NCBI GenBank assembly: GCA_018389105.1
Contig: JACATO010001025.1
Span: 62,001-126,000 of the forward strand
From: Nautilus pompilius
Taxonomy: Eukaryota > Mollusca > Cephalopoda > Nautilida > Nautilidae
Reading direction: 5' to 3'
DNA length: 64,000 nucleotides
Shown here: piece by piece, positions 24,094-36,108 of the stretch
Layout of the letters: every line of letters starts with the position of its first letter
How positions within the stretch are numbered: position 1 is the stretch's first letter
The notes under the pieces: model-generated
Told to the model about the DNA's origin: nothing
Database searches by the model: none
Seen by the model: the letters and a program-made list of their open reading frames with translations, nothing else
Program-made: the position numbers and the translations under genes

Positions 24094-24840
24094 AAACCAA
24101 AGGAGTGGTGGTACAAGAAGAGGAGATCTCGTCACGAAACGTTTACCGAACCGAAGAGTGGCGAGGGGAACCGAAGCGGACGGACCGTTGTACGCGCTCG
24201 GCGACCCAAAGCCAGACTTTGAGCGTGTTTAACCGGGTACATACAGGAAAACTCTTATTTTCTGGTGTGTCAGGTGCCCGAGATTTCTCGAGTGGCTCAA
24301 ATATCCGAAAACAGACACAATTAGGAATTTCTGAAGCAACCATCTCGGGGAGTGAGTTCCGTTCGAGTGGCTTTCACTCAGCTTATCGATCGCGCCGAGC
24401 CCAGCGCGTCGCGCTTGTCTTTATGGCGCTGACAGATGGGGCTGCCATCTGGTGGTTTCTGCCGTTAGAGAGGATTTCGTAAATCACCGGGTATAATAGA
24501 ACGGCGACCGCCAGCCCACTTCAGCAGTGTTCCGCCGTGTAGTTTATCTGCCCCCCCCCCTCAGCTCTCCAAACCCGAGCATCCATTCTCACCGACCCAC
24601 GCACCCGCCAATGAAATAACTCGGCGGAAAAGTAAATTTATTTCAGTTAATATCATTGATTGTTTACTTTAATAAAAGGGGTCGGTTATTTTCTTAGCTC
24701 CAGTAAATACTTAGTGACAGATTACATTTCGCGATACGGATTCGTTTCAATAATAAAAAAAAAAAAACAGAATTACAGGAATTTTATTTTAAAGTTTTCT
24801 CCTTTTTTTGGTACCTAAATTATGAGTATAAGAAAAAAAA
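24091..24840. other. Non-coding, nothing recognised
   Basis: CpG-containing at first, then AT-rich with A and T homopolymers. A plus frame is open until 24482 but shows no recognisable domain beyond the AG repeat. Confidence 0.5.
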
Positions 24841-24858
24841 GCGCTCCCTGGTGGTAGG
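24841..24858. promoter_or_regulatory. CTCF-like motif 1
   Basis: GCGCTCCCTGGTGGTAGG resembles the CTCF core on its CCCTGGTGG-containing strand (13 of 14 positions match GCGCNCCCTGGTGG when the variable position is ignored). Binding is inferred only. Confidence 0.4.
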
Positions 24859-24938
24859 ACTCGCAGTTTCTTGTTCTCGGGGCTGTGCAAGTCCTTTTCC
24901 CTTACGTGGGGGGGTGTGTGTAAGGTTCAGGGGTAAAA

Positions 24939-24956
24939 GCGCGCCCTGGTGGTAGG
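24939..24956. promoter_or_regulatory. CTCF-like motif 2
   Basis: GCGCGCCCTGGTGGTAGG, same orientation as motif 1 and 98 bp downstream. Only one base differs between the two 18-mers although the flanks differ. Confidence 0.42.
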
Positions 24957-25021
24957 AAGAATTATGATGCAAAGTACAGAAAGAGATGCGCCACAAGACT
25001 TTGCTGGATTTCTGCCACCTT

Positions 25022-25329
25022 GAAAGTGACCGTGTAGCGCGAGGATAGAAAGTGACCGTGTAGCGTGAGGATAGAAAGTGACCGTGTAGCGCGAGGATAG
25101 AAAGTGACCGTGTAGCGTGAGGATAGAAAGTGACCGTGTAGCGCGAGGATAGAAAGTGACCGTGTAGCGCGAGGATAGAAAGTGACCGTGTAGCGCGAGG
25201 ATAGAAAGTGACCGTGTAGCGCGAGGGTAGAAAGTGACCGTGTAGCGCGAGGGTAGAAAGTGACCGTGTAGTGTGAGGATAGAAAGTGACCGTGTAGCGT
25301 GAGGATAGAAAGTGACCGTGTAGCGCGAG
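25022..25329 (+). repeat. 26-bp minisatellite, 12 copies
   Basis: Twelve units of the form GAAAGTGACCGTGTAGCGCG followed by AGGATA. Variation is almost confined to the GCGCG segment (GCGCG, GCGTG or GTGTG) and to GGATA versus GGGTA. The CG-to-TG pattern is that expected of deamination of methylated CpG. Confidence 0.97.
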
Positions 25330-28284
25330 TCTATGCCTGGTAGTTGAGAATTTGGTAGCTGGGATTCATAAATGACACCAAAGTGACTTTACTTGGGTTA
25401 TTTTTGGAGGGGCGGTTCTTTCTTTTTGTATGAACTTTAATGTTTGAGCTCCGTTTACGTCTTTATTCAATGTGAACAAACTTAACTTTTAAAAATAACC
25501 TCCAACTAAGAAGGGCAATTATACCTTTGTCCAGAAATGAAATAGTTAACACACCAATTCATTTTGACAGGGACCGCTTAATGGCGTCTTGCGACTAAGA
25601 ACGCTGAGCTTTTAATGCTACTACGTGGAAACAGTTTAATCCGATTACTTAGTCTTCAGGGACGAGAAAGCTAAATGCGCATACGACAAAACGGTTTCTT
25701 TTCGAGACTCGCGTGGAATGAACTGGGATCGTAGCAAGACAAACACCCACTGAAAGTGGGAAACGTTCGCAAACCTGATTGACTTCCTTTCTCTTTGTCA
25801 GTCCCGCCGCGCAGCAGTTTTTCCTGTGTACCGAACAACGGCCGTAAGCAGATCGCGATCGGCCGGCGCAGGTATATTCCCTGTTGAATAGCTCGCCGAA
25901 GAAGGCTTTTAAAATCAGTTTTACCGTATCGGGTTTGCGCCAACAAACGTATTGTATAAGAACGGGGCGGGCATCAAACCCGCTTCCACTCCTTCGAATT
26001 TCTCTTTCCATTTATTTCCTAATTAATTTCCCCTACCTTCCAATACGTTTCTATTTGCGCTGAGCGCGGCCAGAAGAAAGCGATCGCCCTTGAAGCGAGA
26101 GTAATTTCCATTTTGGCACGAACGTACGCTTAATAGTTACACAAAGAGCAGAAAACACGGAAGTATCCGATGACTTTTCCACGTGTCTCGTGAACAATGG
26201 ATGCGTAGATATTGTTAAATGGTGGAACAGTCCAAATCTTTCCGAAGCAGATCTGGAAGAAGGGCGTGTCTTTCGCAGTTGGCGATTAAGTTACCCCTCC
26301 CCCATGATTTGTTTATCGGACTCGTGCCATTGGGGGGTGGGCTCTTTGGCGCCCAGGATGGATTCTGCAGCCCCCGTCGAGTTGTTGATGGTGTTGGAGG
26401 TGTGGCAAACAGCGCAGTCTTTTTCGCATTACTTAATGAGCGCAGATTTTCAACGGGGGTGACTCGGAACCCTCCACATTCTCTCGTCTGGTTGGATGAA
26501 GAAACAGTTTCGATAAATGTATTTAACCAAGCGAAAATTTATCTCAAACGTACTTTACTAGATGTTCCTGTTCACTCTGGCACCGGTGGAAAAGGAGGAT
26601 GAATGTCACGGTGGAACTTTAAACGAGTGTCTTTATCAGCAGGCCCGGCCGAACCAGATCGGGCCCATTTCCGAAGTTCCAACAAGTCAGCCCAGTTGTA
26701 ATAGTTTCGAATTTCTTCCGACGGAAAAAAACGCTTTTTTTAAAATTAACTAGGCTTCCATTTTAAAACAAATTGGATGGCTTTACGTTAGTTTCAAAAC
26801 TTCCTGCCTCACCATTTAATCTACGACACAAACCCAACTGTGCAAATAAAAGCTTTTCAAATACCCAGAAACGAATTCCAGAACCCCTGCATCCTTCCAA
26901 ATAGTTAAACCTTTAGGGTTTTTTTACTTCGCCCATTCGTTTTTCAATATGTGCAGATACAGCGTAAAATAAAAGTTGTTGTTGTTGTTGGTATCCCGGA
27001 TAAACTGCTTATAGAGTAAGAGGTCATTCTAAGAAGTTTCTGACGTTTATGTAGCATTTTTTAATAATTGTTCGAATGGTATTCTATTGTTCTGTCACCA
27101 GCAACAACTTTCAAACCGAACAGTGCCTTCAAATTACTCTTGTCTAAGCTGCCACTGGAGTCGTCATCCTCGTAACGTCTCATAAGCAATACCGTATAAT
27201 ACCCTACCTTCCACAAGATTCCAAATACTCTACCGGAGACCTTAAAACTCTCCTAGTCTTGTTGCATTTGCTTTCTTCCCGTTTTTTTTTTTTGTCTCTT
27301 TCTTTGCTCTGCTCTAAAATATCCCAGGTTTCTCCGTTTTTGGATTAAAGATCGCTCTGCACCATCGCCGTTCTGCAGCTTTTCTCGGTCAAAGGCTGAA
27401 GTAAGTATGAACGGGTGTTGTTTTGGGGAGAACAGTCGCCTTCTAAGATCTAGGAAGCGAGATTTCGCCACCTCCCGTCTGAGATAAGCGAGTCGCCTTC
27501 TTTTCCCGTTAACCGGCGAACGGACGGCTGCCTCATTGCGCGGTGACTCGGCGCTTGGTCCTTTCCGAGGCTGGTGCGGCTAAAACCAGTGGTTTTCTGT
27601 TGAAGTATACGTGAAGTGAACTAGATCCTTTTTGTCTTGAAATATGGTCCGTATCTCTTCTATCTGACACACGTTTGCAAACCTTATTTATATATTTACT
27701 TATTCGGTTCACCCAGTCAAACGCTAAACAGTCTGAGTTTAATTCACGATACAAGCGAGACTACTGATAATAATTCGAATTATTCCCCTTAGATTATAAA
27801 TGATATTTAAGTTGAAACGGAAAGTAGTTCGATTTGTTTGATGGTTCAGCTGAATGCGGCAACATATTTCCGCATCCCTTGTCTGCGTCGTTTTTCTATA
27901 GAATTATTAAATGATTTCACATTCTTAATCGATGGGGTCGATTAGAGTTTATTCTTTTTAATTTAAAACCAATCTGAGTTAACTCCCGTTAGCCACAGTT
28001 ACAGATTTATCTCCCTTGTTATGGATTTTTAAATCAGGTTTATTCTATCGCCGGAGTGATGCAGTGGTCTCTAGGAGAACGGGGCTAAACAGGTAGACGT
28101 CGTTTGTTTTCATTAATAAAATTCTGAAACCGGCAACATCATAGGCTACCGACAGGTGTGTGCGGCAGGCTGCACGTTCCTTTTGGTTTGCGGTCCGGTG
28201 GAGGGAGACCTATCAGTGATTACATGGTGTGGAGTGCAACAATAAGACTGATAAGAAACCTACATCTACTGCGAGGGGTAGATA
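25330..28284. other. Non-coding; short (GTT)n near 26.98 kb
   Basis: Unique-looking sequence. Overlapping frames at 25649-26011 (minus) and 26190-26602 (plus) have no recognisable domain and lie on opposite strands, so none is called. Confidence 0.5.
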
Positions 28285-28305
28285 GTGTGTGTGTGTGTGT
28301 GTGTG
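28285..28305. repeat. (GT)n microsatellite
   Basis: About ten GT units. Confidence 0.95.
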
Positions 28306-28368
28306 AAGGGGTGGAGGATGGACGTGGTGTATACTAAAACATTCTACCCAGTTACAGCAGAATTAGTG

Positions 28369-28469
<101 letters not shown>

Positions 28470-29252
28470 TAGGTGTGACGACACCTATGGCGTGTTCAAA
28501 GTGTAATTTTAAAATTCTGTTTGCTCACCTATAGCCCGACTCACCAAAATCGTCGGAAGGAAAGAACCACGAAAACGAAAGTAATCTGGCGTCGATTTAG
28601 CTTCAACGAGAATGTGGCAGGAATCTTCATATCGGCATCGGTTTGGAAATCAACGAAGGAATTTTGGAAAAAAAGACATAATATTATGTCTTTTTTTTTT
28701 TTTCTGAGACTCCTGTTTGTCCTTTTTGCTTTAATTCCCCCGTCCATCTTCCTTTGTGCGTTAGGAACTACGTTTGAAAGACAGAAACTAAATATTCATA
28801 CGCCACCCACGAATTATATTTTTGTTTTAATTCATAAATTTCGAATTTAAGCAAGCAATATATATATGTATTTTTTATGGATTCTAACAAAGTACATGAT
28901 TATTCCACGCAGAGGAAAATAACGATTCTCGCTAATAAATCTTTAGTCGTATCAAGTTTTAGACTACCTGCGAAATCAATAAGAAAATCCATAAATTATC
29001 TGTTTCCTATGTTATGAGAAGATTTATAGTTCTTCTGACCATTGGGCAGACAGATGCCATTTTTCTTGTGTACGTTTATCTCTTTACTCCGCTATTATTG
29101 TGTTAGTTTTGCTGATCGTTCATTTAAACTTATTTGAATTTTCCCATAGCAATTGATTACAACAGAAAAACAGGGTAGAGACATTTTCCCGATTTTACAT
29201 ACCGCATTATGGTTTTATTACAATTTTATCCTGACTGGAATGAGAAAAGATT
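28470..29252. other. Non-coding, nothing recognised
   Basis: AT-rich unique-looking sequence. Confidence 0.6.
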
Positions 29253-29873
29253 CAGACAGACAGAGAGACGGATGGATAACAGTGCAGACAGACAGAGAGA
29301 CGGATGGATAACAGTACAGACAGACAGACAGACGGATGATAACAGTGCAGACAGACAGAGGGACGAATGGATAACAGTGCAGACAGACAGACAGACGGAT
29401 GGATAACAGCGCAGACAGACAGAGAGACAGATGGATAACAGTACAGACAGACAGACAGACAGACGGATGGATAACAGTACAGACAGACAGAGAGACAGAT
29501 GGATAACAGTACAGACAGACAGACAGGCGGATGGATAACAGTACAGACAGACAGACAGACGGATGAATAACAGTGCAGACAGACAGACAGACAGACGGAT
29601 GGATAACAGTACAGACAGACAGACAGACGATGGATAACAGTGCAGACAGACAGACAGACAGACAGACGGATGGATAACAGTGCAGACAGACAGAGAGACG
29701 GATGGATAACAGTACAGACAGACAGACAGACGAATGGATAACAGCGCAGACAGACAGAGAGACAGACGGATGAATAACAGTACAGACAGACAGACAGACA
29801 GACGATGGATAACAGTACAGACAGACAAAGAGACGGATGAATAACAGTACAGACAGACAGACAGACGGATGAA
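29253..29873 (+). repeat. CAGA/GGATAACAG minisatellite, 18 copies
   Basis: Eighteen occurrences of ATAACAG, each preceded by GGATG or a variant and followed by TGCAGACAGACAGA-type runs. Unit length varies with the number of CAGA/GAGA tetramers, from about 31 to 40 bp. A minus frame of 200 codons (29226-29828) stays open through it, encoding Cys/Leu/Ser/Val-rich repeats such as SVCLSVLLSIRLS; it is an artefact of the repeat. Confidence 0.97.
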
Positions 29874-31022
29874 TTTTATTTTTTAGGTTGTTTCTTTTTT
29901 GTGTATTAGATTTTAAGTATATATATATATATTGAACCCCAGAGAAGACCTAGTAGAAACGCTATATTGTAGAGTAGGTGCTCGGACAGGTAAGACCAAG
30001 TTTGTTCGATCATTGAATTATCTCCCTTTAATGTGAAACTACGCCATTACCAGCCGAGTCTGTTAGCAGTCTCTTCTTAGATAGCAGCAACAACAAAAAC
30101 AACAGCAACAAGCATCCGGTTAATCGATGGAGTCTCTCCGAAAAGGTATCGCCTGAGAATTTTATCCGTTTTTGCTTTCACGGCTTTGTGTTCCGTTTCT
30201 CCGAAGCTTTTAATGTCACTGTGTTGTCTTGTGTGCGTTTTTTCCCACCAAAAACATTCTGTCCAAAGTCCGGAAGTGAAATTTCCATAATAATCTCGCA
30301 TAAAATCTCCGCCAGTTGTCTTCACTCGGTTTCCGGTGGAAATAAAGTATCTACTAAATACTGGAATGACGGGGCCCGCTTAAAGTGCACCGCTGAGACA
30401 TTAACCGACTACAAAATCCCCGGTGTGTGTGTGTGTACCTTTAATAAACTCGAGTTATTTTATCTTTTCTTTAAAGACAGCAGCATCCACATGTTCCATC
30501 GATCGCCCGCGATACCTGCGAGGGGGGCGGGGCGCGAATAGCGTTGCGTTCTCAGGTAAACTCGCCCGGTGGTTTGCGTCGGGCTGTGCATCGACAAACG
30601 GATGACGGAAACAAAAGGGAGATGTTTGTTGGGAAAACAGCCACGAGCAAACAACCAGCCCGAACGCTGAAAGGCGACTGACTTCCACCGGCTGAGCGAG
30701 ATATCCGTTTTATCCGGCCTGCAGACGCAAGGGAGACGGGAAAGAGAGAAGGGTAGGAGAGAGGGGTGGGGAGAGATTAAATATGCCAGCCATTCCGCTG
30801 TGGTCGATAAGCATATCAGCGTGGACTTCGCGAAGTATTTATTCTTCGTCCTCGGTGCTGCTGAGTCTGTGAATTCAAACAAGAAGGCATTAAGCGGCGC
30901 TTTAATTCTCTTACAATAGGCTTACGTCTGCAGCATCCATCACCAACCCTTCATCTTTAAGATAAGATGCTTTTTTTCTCTCTCTAATCCACCTCCTCAT
31001 ACTTTCCAATCCACTTAATATC

Positions 31023-31024
<2 letters not shown>
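29874..31024. other. Non-coding; CpG-rich patch at 30.48-30.74 kb
   Basis: Frames on both strands across 30188-30882 overlap and have no recognisable domain. The CpG-rich patch could be regulatory, but no adjoining exon is identified. Confidence 0.5.

Positions 31025-31088
<64 letters not shown>
31025..31088. repeat. (TTA)n microsatellite
   Basis: About 21 TTA units. Confidence 0.98.
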
Positions 31089-31425
31089 GCTCAATTCTTT
31101 CTTTTCTCCCTTTAAATTCCTCTTGAACTTCCCATACTGGGTCTCTGCCCGATCTGCTCCCTTCCGTTTACTCCGTTCGACTGAGCCGGCAGTCGAGAGG
31201 TGATCTCTCTTCGCCAGCGCCAAACTCCGCTAGGGCCAACGTTAATAGAAGCTGCGCTGCATCTCTTAATAGGGGCCGTTACGGAAACAAACCGGAAACT
31301 TTGCAACACGTGATTGTTTCCGATGATAATATGTTATTCATTTTTTAGCGCTTTGTGTTTTTTCTTCTAAGTTTACCAGACGTCCGGGTTTCGTTTGAAT
31401 TTGTATTCACCGTTTAATTTATTAC

Positions 31426-31427
<2 letters not shown>
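31089..31427. other. Non-coding, nothing recognised
   Basis: Mixed composition; no gene or repeat seen. Confidence 0.6.

Positions 31428-31468
<41 letters not shown>
31428..31468. repeat. (TAA)n microsatellite
   Basis: About 13 TAA units. Confidence 0.97.
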
Positions 31469-31470
<2 letters not shown>

Positions 31471-33070
31471 TAAATTAGCGAGCGCAGACGTGTTGCGGTT
31501 TAACATTTAAAACTGTTTCCGTTCGTGGTCTCTGAAAACACACAACGGATCCAATCGTCTCCATTCAGTGCCCGGCTCACGTTGTTCTGGTCCCTGGTGG
31601 TCTAAAAGACTGATCAGTCCATCTATATAACCTCGTTAAATATTCATCTACCTGAGGCAGACAGCCAGCCAGCTGCACACACCCATACATAATTCAGACA
31701 ATCTCCGTCATACATTCCCAGGTAGATGACGATTTCCCGGTAAATTCTAGCCCAGCAGCCTCTCAGATGAATGCAGTCGTGTGTTTTTGTTTTTTTTTTG
31801 TTTTACCATCATCGTCTCGGTTTACAACAAAGAGACTTATTAACAGGTTTGCACTAACGATGTTTACGTTCTTTCCTTTTTCTTAATATTTCATTACTCA
31901 AAGTTTATATTTTGAAATAACCTTCATCCTAAACTCCTTTAAATAGTCTTGTTTTAAATGGATGCAGTTGTCTTATAGATTATTCAAACATAAAAATGGA
32001 ATGAATTACGATCTTATAATTTGGCAAACACCAGTGCCTTAGATTGTCACTTCCTTACAAGTGGGGGAAGAGCAGAACATCTGAAATTTCCCTACTTCTA
32101 GATACATGAAATGCGCATCACTAAACTTCTCCAAACAGCTTGTTTTATTCAAACTAGACGTTTAAGGGGCCGCGGATCAGCACCAACCTGATCTAATATT
32201 GTTCAGACATAAGCTTCCGTTACCCAATTGCGCGCATGCGTGTACCTAGCAACGAGTTTCCGGTTTTCCTAACTGCCCCCAAGCGTTCCGAACACCGTAC
32301 ATTATTTAGTAGGTTTACTAACCCACGCGCCCAACTGTTGCTATTTGTTGTAATCCGTTACTCTTACGGTTCAGATTTGTGAATTAGATGCCGGTAATAA
32401 GTGATCGCTCATTAAAGCTGCAGCGTCGATGGAATATTTCACTTTTACCTGTAACCAAGTCGCTTAAGTGGAAAATTGAGAGAAAACAACCGGAGAAGAG
32501 ACAGATAGATTAGGATAAAGAGAGAGATTTGGAAAAATTCTAAGATTTCCGAATTTTTTTTAAACCACAAATATTTCCGAAGTCAGTATCGCTGGGTTCG
32601 TCCCGACACTGAGTAACTCCGAGTCCGATTTTAGGAATGCTTAGGGAAGCACACGCACTAGAAAAGAGTGTAGATTCTTCGAAATGTTTCCGGTACTAAG
32701 CATCTAGAATGAGCTGAACGATTAAAACGCAAGAGTCTGAGTATCAGACATTTATGGGGGTGGATATATATATATTAATCCGTCTTATCTCTGCCAACGC
32801 GATAGAGTGTGGGAGATTATAAAAAAAAAAAACAAAAACAGAAATTGCAAGGTGTTCAAAGAAACGAACTGGGGTAGACGTTACGGTAACAGATCGAGCT
32901 CGCGTCCATCAAGGTCCAAACTACCCCGGGTAGATGGTATTAATCCGCACGTCATAACTTCCATCCGCTACTGTTCCAACCGGGACACGAAACAGCAGCT
33001 ACGGGGACTACTTGTTAGCGCGAAAGTGCCCCCGAGAGACGCCCTGAATTCGGCCGGCCTGTCGAACAAC
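31469..33070. other. Non-coding, nothing recognised
   Basis: Unique-looking sequence without a supported gene. Confidence 0.6.
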
Positions 33071-33240
33071 CTCTGCTACCACTCTTCATTTTAAGATGTA
33101 GAAAGAAACCCGGGGTTGGGAGAGTGAAAGGCGTACGTGACCGGCTGTGGGGATGGGGAGGGGAGAAGATCGAGAAGAAATCGTGCTAGAGAGGTTTGCA
33201 GTTCACTACCGGAATTTGATTTGAACTGGGTGGTGTGGGA
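33071..33240 (-). repeat. Dispersed SINE-like repeat, copy 2
   Basis: ACTCTTCATTTTAAGATGTA at 33081-33100 matches the core of copies 1 and 3. Read on minus, CAGTTCAAATC near 33226 fits the B-box GWTCRANNC, which places a tRNA-like head at the 33.2-kb end. Confidence 0.45.
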
Positions 33241-36108
33241 TTCTCAACCAGGTGACCCCCACACAGTCCTGAGCGGGGCTTTGGGCACGTATATGCCCCA
33301 CTGATTAGTGGATGAGGGGACACTAAACGATGGCAGCCATTTATTTCTGTCGAATTTCTTGCAGTTTAATGAACTTAATGCGAAAACAATTAAAAGCGAC
33401 TAAATTTTACTGCGAAAAGTGGACGACGGGTCGATCAATGAACCAACTGTGAAAACAGTCAGTTAGTCTCATCTTGTTAAAGGTGTTCCAGTAATTTGAG
33501 ATGATGTTATCGCTGACTTTAGCGAATGATGGTATCGGTGGCGTAATAATATTGTGAGGGGAGGATGGACGAGGCGGCCGCTCTGAGCCCAAACGAGGCT
33601 GGGGCGTCAACCCTAACACCCCTCCCCCTCCCATTGGCCCCGCCTTAACAGGCTTCTCTCTGCCTGCTGACATACCGACCATCGAATAAACACCTCAGTC
33701 TATTTCTCCTCGAGCCAGCTACGTGTAAAATCGTTAACTGCTGTTATTTAGAATAATTTGTATCCATATTTCTCAAATTTTCTGTCCCGTTATAAATAAC
33801 AATAGTGATATGGAAAATCTAATTACAGTATTTCATACATAGGGCGGCCTTAAAGAGAAAGAGTCAGGTGAATTAAATACTAACAATACGTTGATTATAT
33901 TATTAATTTTTCTTCCTTTATGTGACTCCTTTTATTGAAGGAGATCCATAACGAAAAGAGTTCTTATTATATTAGAAAACGTCCTTCGTGACAGAATAGC
34001 ATCCGGGTGAGGTTGCGTCGACAAGTTAAGTATCAGCTTAGATTTAATTTCTATAAACAGAGCCAAACGCTTCGCCCATACATTCCATCTATTGTCTAAA
34101 ATATTACCAGCTTTTAAAACGATTTCCGTGACAACATAACAGCAGAATCCACCCGCGATATTCCATGGTCAGTATATATTATATTCTATACCTGTTAAAT
34201 TATCAGAAATCCATATTTGGATATTTCATCCGAAACTGTACTTAAGGATTATAGAATATATGAAGTTCTGTATAAAGAGCCGTTGTCAACTCCAGAATTA
34301 AAGAAAATATATGTGGAACTCCGCTATACGTATCCTAGAGAACCGTTCTCTTCTATTTCACCACACACATTATATATATATAATCTGTTCGGTTTACCAG
34401 AGGTATAGAGAAATATATCCACTCAAACATAAATATAAATGCACATATCACTGCATCATTGAGATTAAAGCCGAAATGCAATATTGCTTAATCCGTAAGC
34501 ATCTAGTAACAAAATCTAGAGGAAAGAGAATAGATTTTCCCCTTTATCTTTCTGCTTGGAGTAACAGCGACGCAATAAATTCCGTGCCAGCACGTGAGAT
34601 CTCCAGGTAAAGCTGATGCTTCCGTTCCATCCAGGTGCGCTTGGCCGATATCGTCTGCTTGCTGTCAATTGTTTATTGCGCTAATAATCAATCGATATAC
34701 GGGTTCCGCTTCGGAAGAAAAACTTTCTATTGCAGCCCGGGGTTTTTTTACGGTTATAAATGGTACATTCTGTTTTTTGTAAAACCCTCCGGGGCGAACC
34801 GAACCAGGTGATATCTGGTCGGAACTGTTCAGAGAATTTGTTTAATTAAATATCGATACATAAAATACGTATTTTCGAGTGAATATCTTCACTGTTTAAA
34901 AAAAAAAAAATGGTTGCTTTTCAATGAATTGAAAATGGCCGGAGTTGTTTGAGCAGCGGAAGTATCCAAGCGGCCGCCCCTATTTCTCCAACGTCGCACC
35001 TCTGTTGTATTGTATCCTTACGCATCCACGTCCATCGAGCACCTATTCTCTCGTCGGGGAGTCGCGCCGCTAATCGACGACTTCGCCAACTCAAAAGCCA
35101 CCCTGACCTCTCTAAAGATCTCTGAGATGGGGACGCGCCCACTCTTGCCTCGCGGGTGTTACGTCTCTGCTGTGGAGATGACGTCAGGGCCAGACACCGG
35201 AAACCCATGTGATTGCTTGTTGTCAAGGAAAAGGGCGAAAGGTCCGTGGAGTTTGCCGAATGTCCCTGCATAGTGCACTGGCGTACTATAGGGTTTCATG
35301 GCGCCTGAGTTTGGTCAGCTCCTCCTTGTTGCGGGTCGGCAATGTACGTAGCATTGATGAGCAGATATTGGGGTCTACATCACTTGAAAAGTAGATTTCC
35401 TCCTTCTCCCCCACCTGCTGTGCACTCGGGTTTGCCACGGTAATTGTTTGTGTCGAAGGACAACAGAGGCGATTTGATTTCCTCATTCAAACCCAATCTC
35501 GCCGTTTTTCGGTACGTATCAATCGACAGTAACCCCGCTAATGAGCTCCCTCTGAACAAATAAGACGGACAGGTAGATAACTGCAGACTTATCTGGCGCC
35601 GACTTACCGCTCCATAAGTAGCGACGAGCCGTTTTCCTCTTAATGGCGTAATCTCCGGGCCAGCGAAGGCATTGATCGAGATTTAGACGGCCCCGACGGT
35701 CATTGGGTACATTCCGGGTAAAAACACCGGTTTGGTCGAGAAGTTAGGCTTGCGACGAACGCTGACGACCCGCGCCGTGAGTCGATACTACTTTCTAAAA
35801 GCAAAACGTTATTGATTTACCTATGAACAACAACAACAACAACAACAACAACCTCTCCCTCCCGCCACCTTTACCTTTTGCGCAAATTTTAGGTTTAATA
35901 TGCAATACAATGAATATTTGGGGGGGCCATGGCGGCGCAAACCGAACGATAACGCCAGGATACAGAGTTTACGAATAATTGAACCACTGATAACACTGGA
36001 CAACAATGGTTCTGCCACCGGAACACTATTACGCTCACCTTGTAGTTTTTCACACGCTGATTTCAAGTCTGAAAACCGTTTTGCTACGTCACGATTTTTA
36101 GTTATGGC
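33241..36108. other. Non-coding; CpG-rich patch 34.95-35.2 kb; CRE at 35179; (AAC)9
   Basis: An exact TGACGTCA lies at 35179-35186 in a CpG-rich patch. An AAC repeat lies at about 35826-35852. Frames on both strands overlap and show no recognisable domain. Confidence 0.5.

Noticed and set aside
29226..29828. 200-residue cysteine/leucine-rich protein on minus
   Set aside because: It is entirely the translation of a tandem repeat whose units lack stops; no start context, exon structure or homology.
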